From Butyricimonas synergistica DSM 23225 (GTDB taxonomy: Bacteria; Bacteroidota; Bacteroidia; Bacteroidales; Marinifilaceae), in contig NZ_KB903359.1 in NCBI RefSeq assembly GCF_000379665.1, forward strand, positions 449,816 to 513,815: 64,000 bases of DNA. Direction: 5' to 3'. Position 1 is the stretch's first letter. Each line of letters begins with the position of its first letter. Positions 17,801 to 24,757 of this stretch are shown piece after piece. Position numbers and translations under genes: made by a program. Below the pieces are notes generated by a model. That model saw only the letters and a list, made by a program, of their open reading frames with translations. It had not been told where the DNA came from and searched no databases.

Positions 17801-18291
17801 GGGCAACGGAGATGCAGAATATCGGAGATGAACTTCCGTGGGGAACCGGTGCCTTCGGGATGAATCTGCGATGGAAGAATTTTACGCTTAGTACGAGTTT
17901 CACCTATAAGTTCGGAGGAGATTTTTATAATGAGACCTTAATCCAAAAGGTTGAGAACGCACAAATAAAGACTTTTAATGTTGACCGTCGAGCTTTGACT
18001 CAACGTTGGCAAAACTTTGGTGACGTGGTGATGTATAAGGATATAAAAAGCGAGAGTCAAACCACCAATCCAACTTCCCGTTTTATGCAACGCGAGAATA
18101 TTTTGGAATGGAATTCAATGACTATCGGGTACGAGATCGGGAGCGATAAATTGAAGAAATTCGGTATAGACAATGTCCGTTTTGAAGTGGGTACGAATGA
18201 TTTATGGCGACTTTCCACGGTAAAGGCGGAACGCGGCTTGAGTTACCCGTATGCCAACTCGGTGAATTTTTCCGTGAATGTTAGATTCTAA
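14881..18291 (+). CDS. SusC/RagA-family TonB-dependent receptor with STN domain
   Basis: A 1,136-residue outer-membrane receptor that imports a ligand using TonB energy. After a signal peptide ending near CHAQS come an STN (secretin/TonB short N-terminal) domain at about 49-121, a carboxypeptidase-regulatory-like domain at 129-205 (LRGKVLDERGEVLPGATV), a TonB-box-like EVVVTGYG near 211-218, the plug to about 355 with the RagA-type ILKDAAATALYGSRASNGVV segment, and a beta-barrel ending VNVRF. The STN domain marks a receptor that signals to FecR. Translation may really start at Met8 (14902), because the ATG at 14881 abuts the T tract of the upstream hairpin. SusD follows after 14 bases. Ligand unknown. 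Confidence 0.93.
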   Translation: MNLKLIYMKKKKSNLLMKKKIGIVFILFFVLQSFNIGICHAQSANEPRLTVEFKETPFVDVLNYIKRHTKYETLYNNEEIKKIPAVTHHFKAVSLSEVLRQCLEGTEYTFRFFQSMIVIQKRQKTIEPVTLRGKVLDERGEVLPGATVVVRGTNIGGSSNNQGMFVFNLPKMDTIYLLVSFVGYETREVVMTDFNQEVVVRMKPDTKEVDEVVVTGYGNVRKTSFTGNFVTVKRDELLNVSKTNVIKALEVFDPSFRIKTNNQWGSDPNALPEMQIRGQSSIGVKDLDRNSLSKSALENNPNLPIFILDNFETTIQKVYDMDPNRIESVTILKDAAATALYGSRASNGVVVITTVAPQSGEVRVTYNMVGTVSMPNLHDYNLMNAKEKLEAEVASGMYDISDLPLWIGVMRLEEYQAKLENVIEGVDTYWLSKPLRSEFNHKHSLYLEGGNKEFRYGIDFSYNNENGVMKGSYRDRIDVGFSMLYTTPKVQVTNKITYGVTKEKESPYGDFSTYTKLLPYEKYRDEDGKMLRHLNWSQIMANERINPLYEAELGSYDKGKTNSLTDNLSVNWYIKPTLWVRAEASVSQSINKREKFVDPLSVYNNLQHGDDRSYVGSLTKSDRESISWEGKFTVSYNESILNHNINLSGGVEVRTSKNNSNSGTYKGFQSAEFSSPEFARDMPYKPSFSETQSRLFGVYFRLNYSYRDIYLADATIRFDGSSEFGSDKRYAPFLSAGVGLNIHKYPFMEQFGFINHLKVRGSFGQTGNVNFSPYAAVPSHVIDTDEWYVSGPATSLMLTRGNRNLKWEKTNKLDMGFELGVLRDLVYLEFSWYNEVTNGLINDASLPSSTGFTTYLTNVGKVENRGFELQLRTQLLRTSDWYVAVYANMAHNKNVIKEISDSQKAYNDAVNEYYNQEIRNFWDEDKPNLNRVMTKYEEGQSLSAKYGLKSLGIDPATGEELYVYRDGTVGYEWRATEMQNIGDELPWGTGAFGMNLRWKNFTLSTSFTYKFGGDFYNETLIQKVENAQIKTFNVDRRALTQRWQNFGDVVMYKDIKSESQTTNPTSRFMQRENILEWNSMTIGYEIGSDKLKKFGIDNVRFEVGTNDLWRLSTVKAERGLSYPYANSVNFSVNVRF

Positions 18292-18305
18292 AATGCGATA
18301 AAGAT

Positions 18306-19772
18306 ATGAAGACAATAAAATACATTATGGGTTTGTTGGTTGCTTTCTCGATGACCGGTTGTAATGATTGGTTTGACGTGAGTCCGGAAACTCAAATTAG
18401 CAGTGATGATTTGTATGCTACCGGGAACGGATTCAGGATGCAAGTGAACGGTATTTATAAAAGTTTGTCTGCCCAAAATCTCTACGGTAAGGAATTGACG
18501 TGGGGGTTAGTGGATGTGTTGGGACAATATTATATCAAAGAAAATTTAGATCAAGTTTACCAGGATGTGAACGACCGTTTGTATGAAACGAGCGATGTAC
18601 TTTCTTTGACAGATGCTATTTGGTCCGGTATGTATAAGGTAATCGCGGATTGTAATAATATTATCGAACATGTGGAGAATGCTTCTAACAGCATATTTGA
18701 AAACGGGGAAGGGGAGAAATGTAAAATACACGGGGAGGCTTTGGCTATGCGGGCTTTTATCCATTTCGACTTACTTCGGTTATTTGCTCCCTCGCCTGCC
18801 CAAAACGAGAATGGGAAATGGATCCCTTACGTGAAAGATTCTGAATCCGTGATTAATAACAAGATGACGGTGAAGCAGGTGTTGGAAAATGTAGAGCAAG
18901 ATTTGTTGGAGGCACATTCGCTTATGGTTCAATGGGATTCTGTCGTTTCTTATAGTAAAAGTTATCGCGAGGAAGTGATTTGGATGTGGGTCGTGATGGG
19001 TGGATATTGGAAAAGTTGGAGTGACGAGAGTGAATACGCGGAGTTTTTCGGACATCAACGTTCCCGTATGAATATGGTATCCGTGAATGCTCTCTTGGCT
19101 CGGGTTTATGCTTACATGGGCGAGAAGAAAAAAGCCTATGACGTGATTGAGGAAATGTTGAAAATGGGAGGACGTTGGGAAGAGTGGAGATTCGATCAAA
19201 TGGATTATCTTCCGGCGGGTGAATGCCGATTATTGGGTGATGTGATTTTTAACCTTTATAATAAACAGGCCGGTGAATATTACGCGCCTTATTTAACCTC
19301 GGAACATCCTCTTTACTTGAGAAATATAACTCAAGTATTCCCAAGCCGGAACCAGATTGACGGTCGGTTTGAAAAATTGTTGATGAGAATAGGTTCGGAT
19401 TATGTATCAGTCAAGAATAGAAGGACGAATTCGGATGTTGCCTATTTGCCAGTGATCAGAAAAAGCGAACTGTATTATATAAAAGGGGAATATCTGGCTT
19501 CCGTGGGGAGAGTGGATGAAGCAGTTGAATTGTTACGGAAAGTAAGAAGTGCACGGGGAGATATTTCAACGGACGATTTGAATTCAATTACCACGGAAGC
19601 GGGATATATACAGGCCATGTTGGCGGATGCCCGGAAAGAGTTTATCGCGGAGGGACAGTCTTTCTATATGTTCAAGCGTTTAAACCTTCCTGTCTTTGAT
19701 GGCAAGCAGAATATTGATTTTAGGAATAATAATTATTTACCTGTACCGAAGAGTGAGGAAAGTGCTTTTTAA
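18306..19772 (+). CDS. SusD/RagB-family outer-membrane lipoprotein
   Basis: A 488-residue surface lipoprotein that caps the SusC channel and helps bind the ligand. A lipoprotein signal has its Cys at residue 19 (FSMTGC). The start of the mature protein (WFDVSPETQISSDDLY, GFRMQVNGIYKSL) and the helical TPR-like body with ALAMRAFIHFDLLRLFAPSP are typical of SusD. The C-terminal RKEFIAEGQSFYMFKRL and YLPVPKSE segments match the usual ending. It sits 14 bases after susC and 25 before the DUF4843 gene, within the same operon. By context it serves the FecR-controlled system; whether the ligand is glycan, peptide or iron complex cannot be read. Confidence 0.92.
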   Translation: MKTIKYIMGLLVAFSMTGCNDWFDVSPETQISSDDLYATGNGFRMQVNGIYKSLSAQNLYGKELTWGLVDVLGQYYIKENLDQVYQDVNDRLYETSDVLSLTDAIWSGMYKVIADCNNIIEHVENASNSIFENGEGEKCKIHGEALAMRAFIHFDLLRLFAPSPAQNENGKWIPYVKDSESVINNKMTVKQVLENVEQDLLEAHSLMVQWDSVVSYSKSYREEVIWMWVVMGGYWKSWSDESEYAEFFGHQRSRMNMVSVNALLARVYAYMGEKKKAYDVIEEMLKMGGRWEEWRFDQMDYLPAGECRLLGDVIFNLYNKQAGEYYAPYLTSEHPLYLRNITQVFPSRNQIDGRFEKLLMRIGSDYVSVKNRRTNSDVAYLPVIRKSELYYIKGEYLASVGRVDEAVELLRKVRSARGDISTDDLNSITTEAGYIQAMLADARKEFIAEGQSFYMFKRLNLPVFDGKQNIDFRNNNYLPVPKSEESAF

Positions 19773-19797
19773 GTCTTTTAATTTTAAATAGGTAGAA

Positions 19798-20493
19798 ATG
19801 AGATATATAGTTTTTATACTGGTATTCGTGTCTTTTCTTGGGGCTTGTTCCGAGGATAAATTTACGACTTACGATTCAGATAGATTTGTGTATTTTACGA
19901 AAGGGATAACGGCGGATAGTATTACCGAATCGTTTTTCTTTTACCCGGGAGAAGATACGCATGAGATAAAGTTGGAGCTGGCATTTGCCGGAATGCCTGT
20001 GGAAGAAAATATGGCTTACCGCGTAGACGTGGACGAGACTTTGTCTACTGCCGTGAAAGGAACTGATTTTGATTATGAACCGGATCAAACGTGGGAAGCC
20101 GGTAAAGAAAAGGATACCCTCGTGATTAAGTTGATTAAAACGGCAAAGTTGGGGAATCAGATGGTACGGGTGCTATTGAAGTTGACACCGACGAAAGATT
20201 TTTCTTTAGGACCGGTGAATAACACGAGAAGTCAACGGTTGTCGTTTACTTCTAAAGCGATAGCTCCTTCCTGGTGGACATCCGATATAGTCAAGTACTA
20301 TTTGGGTGAATATAGTGATGCCAAGTATGCCAAATTTATAGAGGTTACCGGTATCAGTGATATGAGTGATATGGGACCGACGGAATTGAGGTATTACGCT
20401 CTGAAGCTGAAGTACCATTTAGTGGAAATGAAAAATGCCGGTACTCCGGTAATGGACGGAGACGTGGAAATGGCGGTTCCTATTGTTGGATAA
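19798..20493 (+). CDS. DUF4843 domain-containing lipoprotein
   Basis: A 231-residue lipoprotein with Cys17 as the lipidation site (FLGACSED). The mature part begins with the FVYFTKG-type strand and is beta-rich (AYRVDVDETLSTAVKGTDFDYE, VRVLLKLTPTKDF), as in DUF4843 proteins encoded next to SusC/SusD pairs in Bacteroidota. These are presumed surface accessory proteins of the receptor, perhaps ligand-binding. It lies 25 bases after susD and 15 before the PKD-like gene. Family assignment comes from position and pattern; biochemical function unknown. Confidence 0.75.
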   Translation: MRYIVFILVFVSFLGACSEDKFTTYDSDRFVYFTKGITADSITESFFFYPGEDTHEIKLELAFAGMPVEENMAYRVDVDETLSTAVKGTDFDYEPDQTWEAGKEKDTLVIKLIKTAKLGNQMVRVLLKLTPTKDFSLGPVNNTRSQRLSFTSKAIAPSWWTSDIVKYYLGEYSDAKYAKFIEVTGISDMSDMGPTELRYYALKLKYHLVEMKNAGTPVMDGDVEMAVPIVG

Positions 20494-20508
20494 TTAATTG
20501 CTAATATT

Positions 20509-22191
20509 ATGAAGATACAAAATTATATATGGGGTGTATTTGTCGCGATTTTTCTTTACGGATGCTTTGAAGATAAAGGGAATTACGACTATTCGGAAAT
20601 GCCTACCGTTTCCGTGGTGGATTACGTCACGAATGAAGAGGAATTCGGGAGTTTCTGGAATTTGACAGTAGGGGATGTCATAAAGGTTGCTCCTGTATTG
20701 GAATACACGGGCGATTCTACAGCATTAGCATTAAAGTTTGAATGGGTTGTGGAGAGTCGCGTGACAGATGAGGTGAAGTCGCTTGGATTTGGGAGAGAAT
20801 TGGAATGGAAAACAGATATGGGCGGTTTTTTGAGCCTGCATTTATTTATAACGGATACGATTACCGGATACCAGATTGTTGACAGTGAGATTAGTATGTA
20901 CCCAACGGATAATAATTCAATGTCCGAGGCGTGGATCGTGTTGTCGGAAATAGACGGAAAATCTTGTCTTTCCGTGTTGGAAAATGTGAGTGGTTGGGAA
21001 AATGACAACTACGTGACACGTTTCCGGGAATTGAAAGATTATTACACGAGTCAGAATGGCGGTGTGGAATTGGGAGGTTCGCCCGTGAAAGTGATGAATC
21101 ACTGGCTGCAGAATGGTAGTTCTTCTTCGCCTGGAATGATATTGATACTTCAGAACGGGGGAATCGGTCCGGTCTATGTAAGTGATCAGGATTATAAAAG
21201 GACCTTGGATTTAAAGGATGATTTTATAAACGGCATGTTGCCTAATGTAACTTTTAAAGATGCCGTGGCTAACTCGAAAAGCCATGTTTTATTGGCAACA
21301 AACGGAGATTTGTACTTGAAAGCCGTGGAGCATTTGGATGTTTGGTTTGCCGGTAAATATATCGATGTGCCGGTGGCTATAGAAGGAGGAATGAAGATTG
21401 ACCGTTTGATACGTATGTCTTACCAGAGAGTGGGTTTCACGGGCACTTTTGCTATTGACGGTTTGAACCATCGTCTTTTGCATATCGCGGATGACAATTC
21501 ATTGGAATATTACGGGAATTGGGGTGATGCCAATGCTATTAATGTTGTTCGAACGGAACCGACCGAAGGTATCACGCTTGCTATGGATAACTTGAAAGAC
21601 GTGGATATTATTTACGCCGGCTCATACGTGGGACGCCGGCAAACGGAATGGGGATCGGATCAGAGTTCGGATTTGTTTATGTTCTACAAGGATAATAGAA
21701 GCGGAAGCGAAACGGAGGGATTGTATTGTATCCATACGTTCAGATTAGGTTCGGATGACGAAACTTGGGAATTGAGGGCGTATCCGAAAATAGAGAGGGC
21801 ATTCCCTATCGGTTTCCAGAACAGAATCAATAGTGATGGTGCGTATTTTGTTTCTCCTCACGGGGATTTGGAGTTTTTCTTCTTTAGTAGTGGCGCGAAC
21901 AATGGAGAGTTGTGGGGTTATATTTTCAGGGGTTCGGGTGGAACCGATCCGATAAAGTTATTTGATTTTGAAGGAAGGAAAATTGTGAAAATAACATCGA
22001 CGGATACGGGAACCGGCTCAAGTAGTAGCGGAATGGATTTGACCGTTGCTTTGGAAACCGGGGAAATTTATATGTTCACGGTAAATAATTCCCATTTTGC
22101 AACAGGAGTAACTCCTAAATGGCAATCGACAACCCGTTTGGGTAAGATTGTCGATATGCGTTATGAAGGGGGGGCTAATGAGGCAATTTAA
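20509..22191 (+). CDS. PKD-like family surface lipoprotein
   Basis: A 560-residue lipoprotein (Cys19 in IFLYGCFED). An N-terminal immunoglobulin/PKD-like part (about 30-145) contains LKFEWVVESRVTDE, and is followed by a larger beta-rich region with segments such as WIVLSEIDGKSCLSVLE and HLDVWFAGKYID that could form a propeller. Proteins of this form usually occupy this place after SusC-SusD-DUF4843 and are thought to be surface ligand-handling accessories. It is the last gene of the unit, closed by the terminator at 22231-22275. Many such loci go on with a thioredoxin-like or peptidase gene; here the ECF sigma gene comes instead. Confidence 0.75.
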   Translation: MKIQNYIWGVFVAIFLYGCFEDKGNYDYSEMPTVSVVDYVTNEEEFGSFWNLTVGDVIKVAPVLEYTGDSTALALKFEWVVESRVTDEVKSLGFGRELEWKTDMGGFLSLHLFITDTITGYQIVDSEISMYPTDNNSMSEAWIVLSEIDGKSCLSVLENVSGWENDNYVTRFRELKDYYTSQNGGVELGGSPVKVMNHWLQNGSSSSPGMILILQNGGIGPVYVSDQDYKRTLDLKDDFINGMLPNVTFKDAVANSKSHVLLATNGDLYLKAVEHLDVWFAGKYIDVPVAIEGGMKIDRLIRMSYQRVGFTGTFAIDGLNHRLLHIADDNSLEYYGNWGDANAINVVRTEPTEGITLAMDNLKDVDIIYAGSYVGRRQTEWGSDQSSDLFMFYKDNRSGSETEGLYCIHTFRLGSDDETWELRAYPKIERAFPIGFQNRINSDGAYFVSPHGDLEFFFFSSGANNGELWGYIFRGSGGTDPIKLFDFEGRKIVKITSTDTGTGSSSSGMDLTVALETGEIYMFTVNNSHFATGVTPKWQSTTRLGKIVDMRYEGGANEAI

Positions 22192-22230
22192 TTGATTTTA
22201 TAGTGAAGGGATAAATTTTCCTTTCTTCCT

Positions 22231-22275
22231 CCCCGTTGTCGTTGGAATCTTCTTCGGCAACGGGGATTTTATTTT
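22231..22275 (+). terminator. Terminator after the susCD operon
   Basis: CCCCGTTG at 22231-22238 pairs with CAACGGGG at 22258-22265 (8 bp) and is followed by the T-rich run ATTTTATTTT. It ends the fecR-to-PKD unit, so the sigma gene downstream needs its own promoter. Confidence 0.7.
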
Positions 22276-22334
22276 AGATTCTTACCACACGGGGTCCCGC
22301 TAAAAAAAAATAAAGTTTTAAGATTTTAGAATAG

Positions 22335-22358
22335 TACCAAAGTTCAATTCAAGTATTC
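22335..22358 (+). promoter_or_regulatory. Shared promoter-like motif, copy 3 (ECF sigma gene)
   Basis: TACCA at 22335-22339 and GTATTC at 22353-22358 are 13 bases apart, with TTC two bases before GTATTC. The preceding bases GAATAG are the same as in copy 1. The first possible sigma start codon is 46 bases downstream. A motif shared between the sigma gene and its likely targets fits autoregulation by that sigma factor. Confidence 0.6.
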
Positions 22359-22404
22359 ACATTAATGATAGGAGAGAAATGTGGTGTTGCGAGAGGAATG
22401 AATT

Positions 22405-23055
22405 ATGATGAACAAGCGAATTGAGACAAACGAGCAGAACAGGGCAAGGGAAGATTATTTACGCTTGATAAAATTGAAAAGTTTAAAAGGAATAAAGATG
22501 GTAAACTTTGATTCTATTTTACCGGGCATTAACGGCAAAGACGAGAGATGTTGGGAACAGCTCTACACCTCTTGTTATGCAGCCATGTGTGTTTACGTGG
22601 AATCGATTGTCAAGGACATGGATAGTTCGAAGGATATCGTGCAGGATTTGCTGGTGAGCCTTTGGCATTCCGACGTGCAATTCGCTTCTTCCAAAGAGTT
22701 GATGGGATACCTGTACAAGTCGTTATACCATAACTCTTTGGTATATATTCGTAACAAGAAAAAAAGAGCCTCTATCCTGGATAAAATCGACAAGGAAAAA
22801 GAGGAAGAAGATTTTTCCAAAGATTTCCTGCTCGACACGGTGCAGGAAGAAATTGTACGTTTACTCTACCTGCATATCGGCGATCTGCCCCGTATGAGGA
22901 AACAGATTATCAAATTAAGCATAAGTGGTTTTTCCGGAAAAGAGATTGCCGATAAACTGGGTATCAGTGTCAACACGGTGAAAGTCCAGAAAAATAAAAG
23001 TATTAAATACCTTCGCGACCGCTTGATGCACCGCCGTAGAGAGTTGGATTTGTAG
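22405..23055 (+). CDS. RNA polymerase sigma-70 factor, ECF subfamily
   Basis: A 216-residue ECF sigma factor of the Bacteroidota type. Region 2 runs through WEQLYTSCYAAMCVYVESIV and DIVQDLLVSLWHS to YLYKSLYHNSLVYIRNKKKR. Region 4 has the helix-turn-helix ISGFSGKEIADKLGISVNTV. The frame has an unusual 31-residue basic lead. Met32 at 22498 (VNFDSILPGINGKDERCW), preceded by AGGAATAAAG, starts where homologues normally begin and may be the true start. It stands after, not before, its presumed anti-sigma FecR (13577), and has its own copy of the shared motif upstream. No second fecR is seen downstream. Confidence 0.92.
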   Translation: MMNKRIETNEQNRAREDYLRLIKLKSLKGIKMVNFDSILPGINGKDERCWEQLYTSCYAAMCVYVESIVKDMDSSKDIVQDLLVSLWHSDVQFASSKELMGYLYKSLYHNSLVYIRNKKKRASILDKIDKEKEEEDFSKDFLLDTVQEEIVRLLYLHIGDLPRMRKQIIKLSISGFSGKEIADKLGISVNTVKVQKNKSIKYLRDRLMHRRRELDL

Positions 23056-23191
23056 TTAGAGTGTTAAATTTAAGAATTTCCTAACAATTCGTTTGGAAAA
23101 TACAAAATAATGTTATATATTTACAGGGAGCGAGGATAGAAACGGAAGAGGAGAATTTGGTTTGAATTAGTAACTTTAAAAAAGAAAAGAG

Positions 23192-23350
23192 ATGAAAGCT
23201 AAATGGAATCAAATGGTAATCGTAGTCCTTCTACTGGTTGTTATCACGAGCATCGTTGTTTACACGTGGATAGGGATAGCGGAGATCATTCATTATTTTG
23301 ATCACGTTGCGTACGAGTCAATCACAACCGTGAGAATACTCGGTTTGTGA
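23192..23350 (+). CDS. Small single-pass membrane peptide (52 aa)
   Basis: An ATG at 23192 opens a 52-residue frame ending in TGA at 23348-23350. After a short basic start (MKAKWNQ) there is one strong hydrophobic helix, MVIVVLLLVVITSIVVYTW, then a short soluble tail. GAAAAGAG just before the ATG could help initiation. It lies 136 bases after the sigma gene on the same strand. I do not recognise a family. Small one-helix peptides next to regulators can act as membrane anchors or stress peptides, but nothing here shows that. Confidence 0.5.
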   Translation: MKAKWNQMVIVVLLLVVITSIVVYTWIGIAEIIHYFDHVAYESITTVRILGL

Positions 23351-23781
23351 CGGGGTGAATAGGAGTAGCCGGTATAGAACCCGGTAGACATGGTAAACTA
23401 GGGATATTTACCGTGTGGGGGGATAAGTGGTGAATAAATTTATTGTAAAAGTGTTAGTATCGGATCACTCCAACGACTTATAGGGGCTGGTGAATATTTT
23501 CTTGTGTTCGATTTCAAAATACGTATTTTTATCGCGGGAGTAAAGTTTTTTGGTTTCTCGGATATTGCAGGTATATTACCCCGGTAATATCCTAGTCTTA
23601 TCCGTGTTTCCCGGCTTTCAACTATTGATGAAGTATTGATCAACTATTGACTAACTATTCTTTAACCAATAGTTGATCAATAGTTGATTAATAGTTAGTC
23701 AATACTTAAGAGCCGGGAAACACGGATAAGACTGGGAGGAATGTTATTCAAGTGTAATATTGGTCGTGAACTATTATGAAC
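23351..23781. other. Non-coding region upstream of the fimbrillin locus
   Basis: The 471 bases between the small peptide and the first fimbrillin gene hold no convincing frame. Visible structure: a 9-bp hairpin (23389-23397 with 23407-23415), a short palindrome ATATTACC-CC-GGTAATAT at 23573-23590, the large nested inverted repeat at 23591-23736, and a promoter at 23782-23812. Confidence 0.6.
23591..23736. repeat. Large nested inverted repeat with iterated CAACTATTGA motifs
   Basis: A perfect 23-bp inverted repeat (23594-23616 with 23711-23733; 26 bp if one wobble is allowed) encloses 94 bases. The interior is itself near-palindromic: variants of CAACTATTGA repeat three to four times on the left, and their reverse complements (TCAATAGTTG) on the right. 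The whole could fold into one long cruciform or RNA hairpin. No TAnnTTTG promoter element lies inside, which argues against a simple invertible promoter. It lies about 85 bases before the fimbrillin start. Confidence 0.85.
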
Positions 23782-23812
23782 TTGTTTCGTGTGAGTTTGT
23801 CCTGTATTTTTG
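23782..23812 (+). promoter_or_regulatory. Promoter of the fimbrillin/M64 locus
   Basis: TTG at 23782-23784 and TATTTTTG at 23805-23812 (20-base spacer) match the Bacteroidota housekeeping promoter. The start site would be near 23818. That is too close to the ATG at 23822 for a normal leader and favours initiation at 23846 or 23849. Confidence 0.65.
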
Positions 23813-23821
23813 TATTATTAA

Positions 23822-24748
23822 ATGAATTTGAATTTAAAAATACGAATGATGAAGGTTGGACGTTGGTTGCAAAATTTACTCTTTATCGCGCTATGCGGGT
23901 GTTCCGGGGGCGGCGGTGAGGAGAATGTGCCCTTGCCGGAGGAGCTGGAGGGACCGAAAGTACAAATAACATTGAATTGCGGTATTGATTCCCGTGCCAC
24001 GGAAACGAGTTTCGAGGCGGGAGATCAAGTGGGATTGTTCGTCGTGAACTATAACGGCACTTCCGCCGGGGTGTTGCAGAACTCGGGAAATCATGCCGAC
24101 AATGTGAAGTTTACTTATTCTTCCGGGTGGACCCCGGAGCGGGAGATCTATTGGAAGGATGAAACGAGCAAGGCTGATTTCTATTGCTATTACCCGTACA
24201 CGACGGTAACGGATGTTTCGGCGTACAAGTTCACGGTGAACGCGGACCAGTCGACGGAAACGAATTACAAGGCTTCCGATTTCTTGTGGGGGAAAACTGG
24301 GGGCATTGCTCCGACAGAGAATGCGGTGGATATAACTTTGAAGCATATGTTCAGTTGTATGCAGATCAAGGTGGCTCCCGGCAAAGGGTACACGGCGGAG
24401 GAACTGGAGAAAGTTGTTGAAAGCGTGACGGTGCACGGTGTCAGAAACGAGGCTTCCATCAATTTGGCAACGGGAGTGGCGACCGCCGAGGGGGCGGAAA
24501 AGGTGATCACTCCTTGGCGTGATGGTGAATACTACAAGGCGTTGATTGTACCGCAATCGGTCAAGGAGGTCGGTTTGATTGTTGTTCTTATCGGGGGAAA
24601 AGAGTACGCGTTGAAGAAAACTTTTACTTTCGAGACGAACAAGCGGTACCCGTTCACTGTTACGGTGGACAAAACGAATAACGGTATTAACGTGGGGATC
24701 GGGAACTGGGAGGAAGACGGTGTCGATCATGGCGGTGTGGCTGAATAA
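23822..24748 (+). CDS. Fimbrillin family (Mfa-like) lipoprotein
   Basis: A 308-residue lipoprotein of the fimbrillin/Mfa_like_1 type, a surface protein and possible pilus subunit or pilus-like adhesin. Seen: a lipobox ending LCGC (Cys27 from the first Met), the family opening TSFEAGDQVGLFVVNY, the REIYWKD and YCYYPYT segments, DQSTETNYKASDFLWGK, and the second-domain region ALIVPQSVKEV to FTVTVDKTNNGI. The promoter position and the normal signal peptide (MKVGRWLQNLLFIAL) favour a start at Met9 or Met10 (23846/23849). The related proteins at 24758 and 28203 share the same signatures, so this is a local family expansion. The M64 gene follows after nine bases. Confidence 0.85.
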   Translation: MNLNLKIRMMKVGRWLQNLLFIALCGCSGGGGEENVPLPEELEGPKVQITLNCGIDSRATETSFEAGDQVGLFVVNYNGTSAGVLQNSGNHADNVKFTYSSGWTPEREIYWKDETSKADFYCYYPYTTVTDVSAYKFTVNADQSTETNYKASDFLWGKTGGIAPTENAVDITLKHMFSCMQIKVAPGKGYTAEELEKVVESVTVHGVRNEASINLATGVATAEGAEKVITPWRDGEYYKALIVPQSVKEVGLIVVLIGGKEYALKKTFTFETNKRYPFTVTVDKTNNGINVGIGNWEEDGVDHGGVAE

Positions 24749-24757
24749 TTAAAACAG

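Noticed and set aside
23594-23733. Invertible promoter controlled by the recombinase at 50647
   Set aside because: The segment between the repeats has no TAnnTTTG or TTTG promoter parts, and the true promoter (23782-23812) lies outside it; the link to the recombinase is unsupported.
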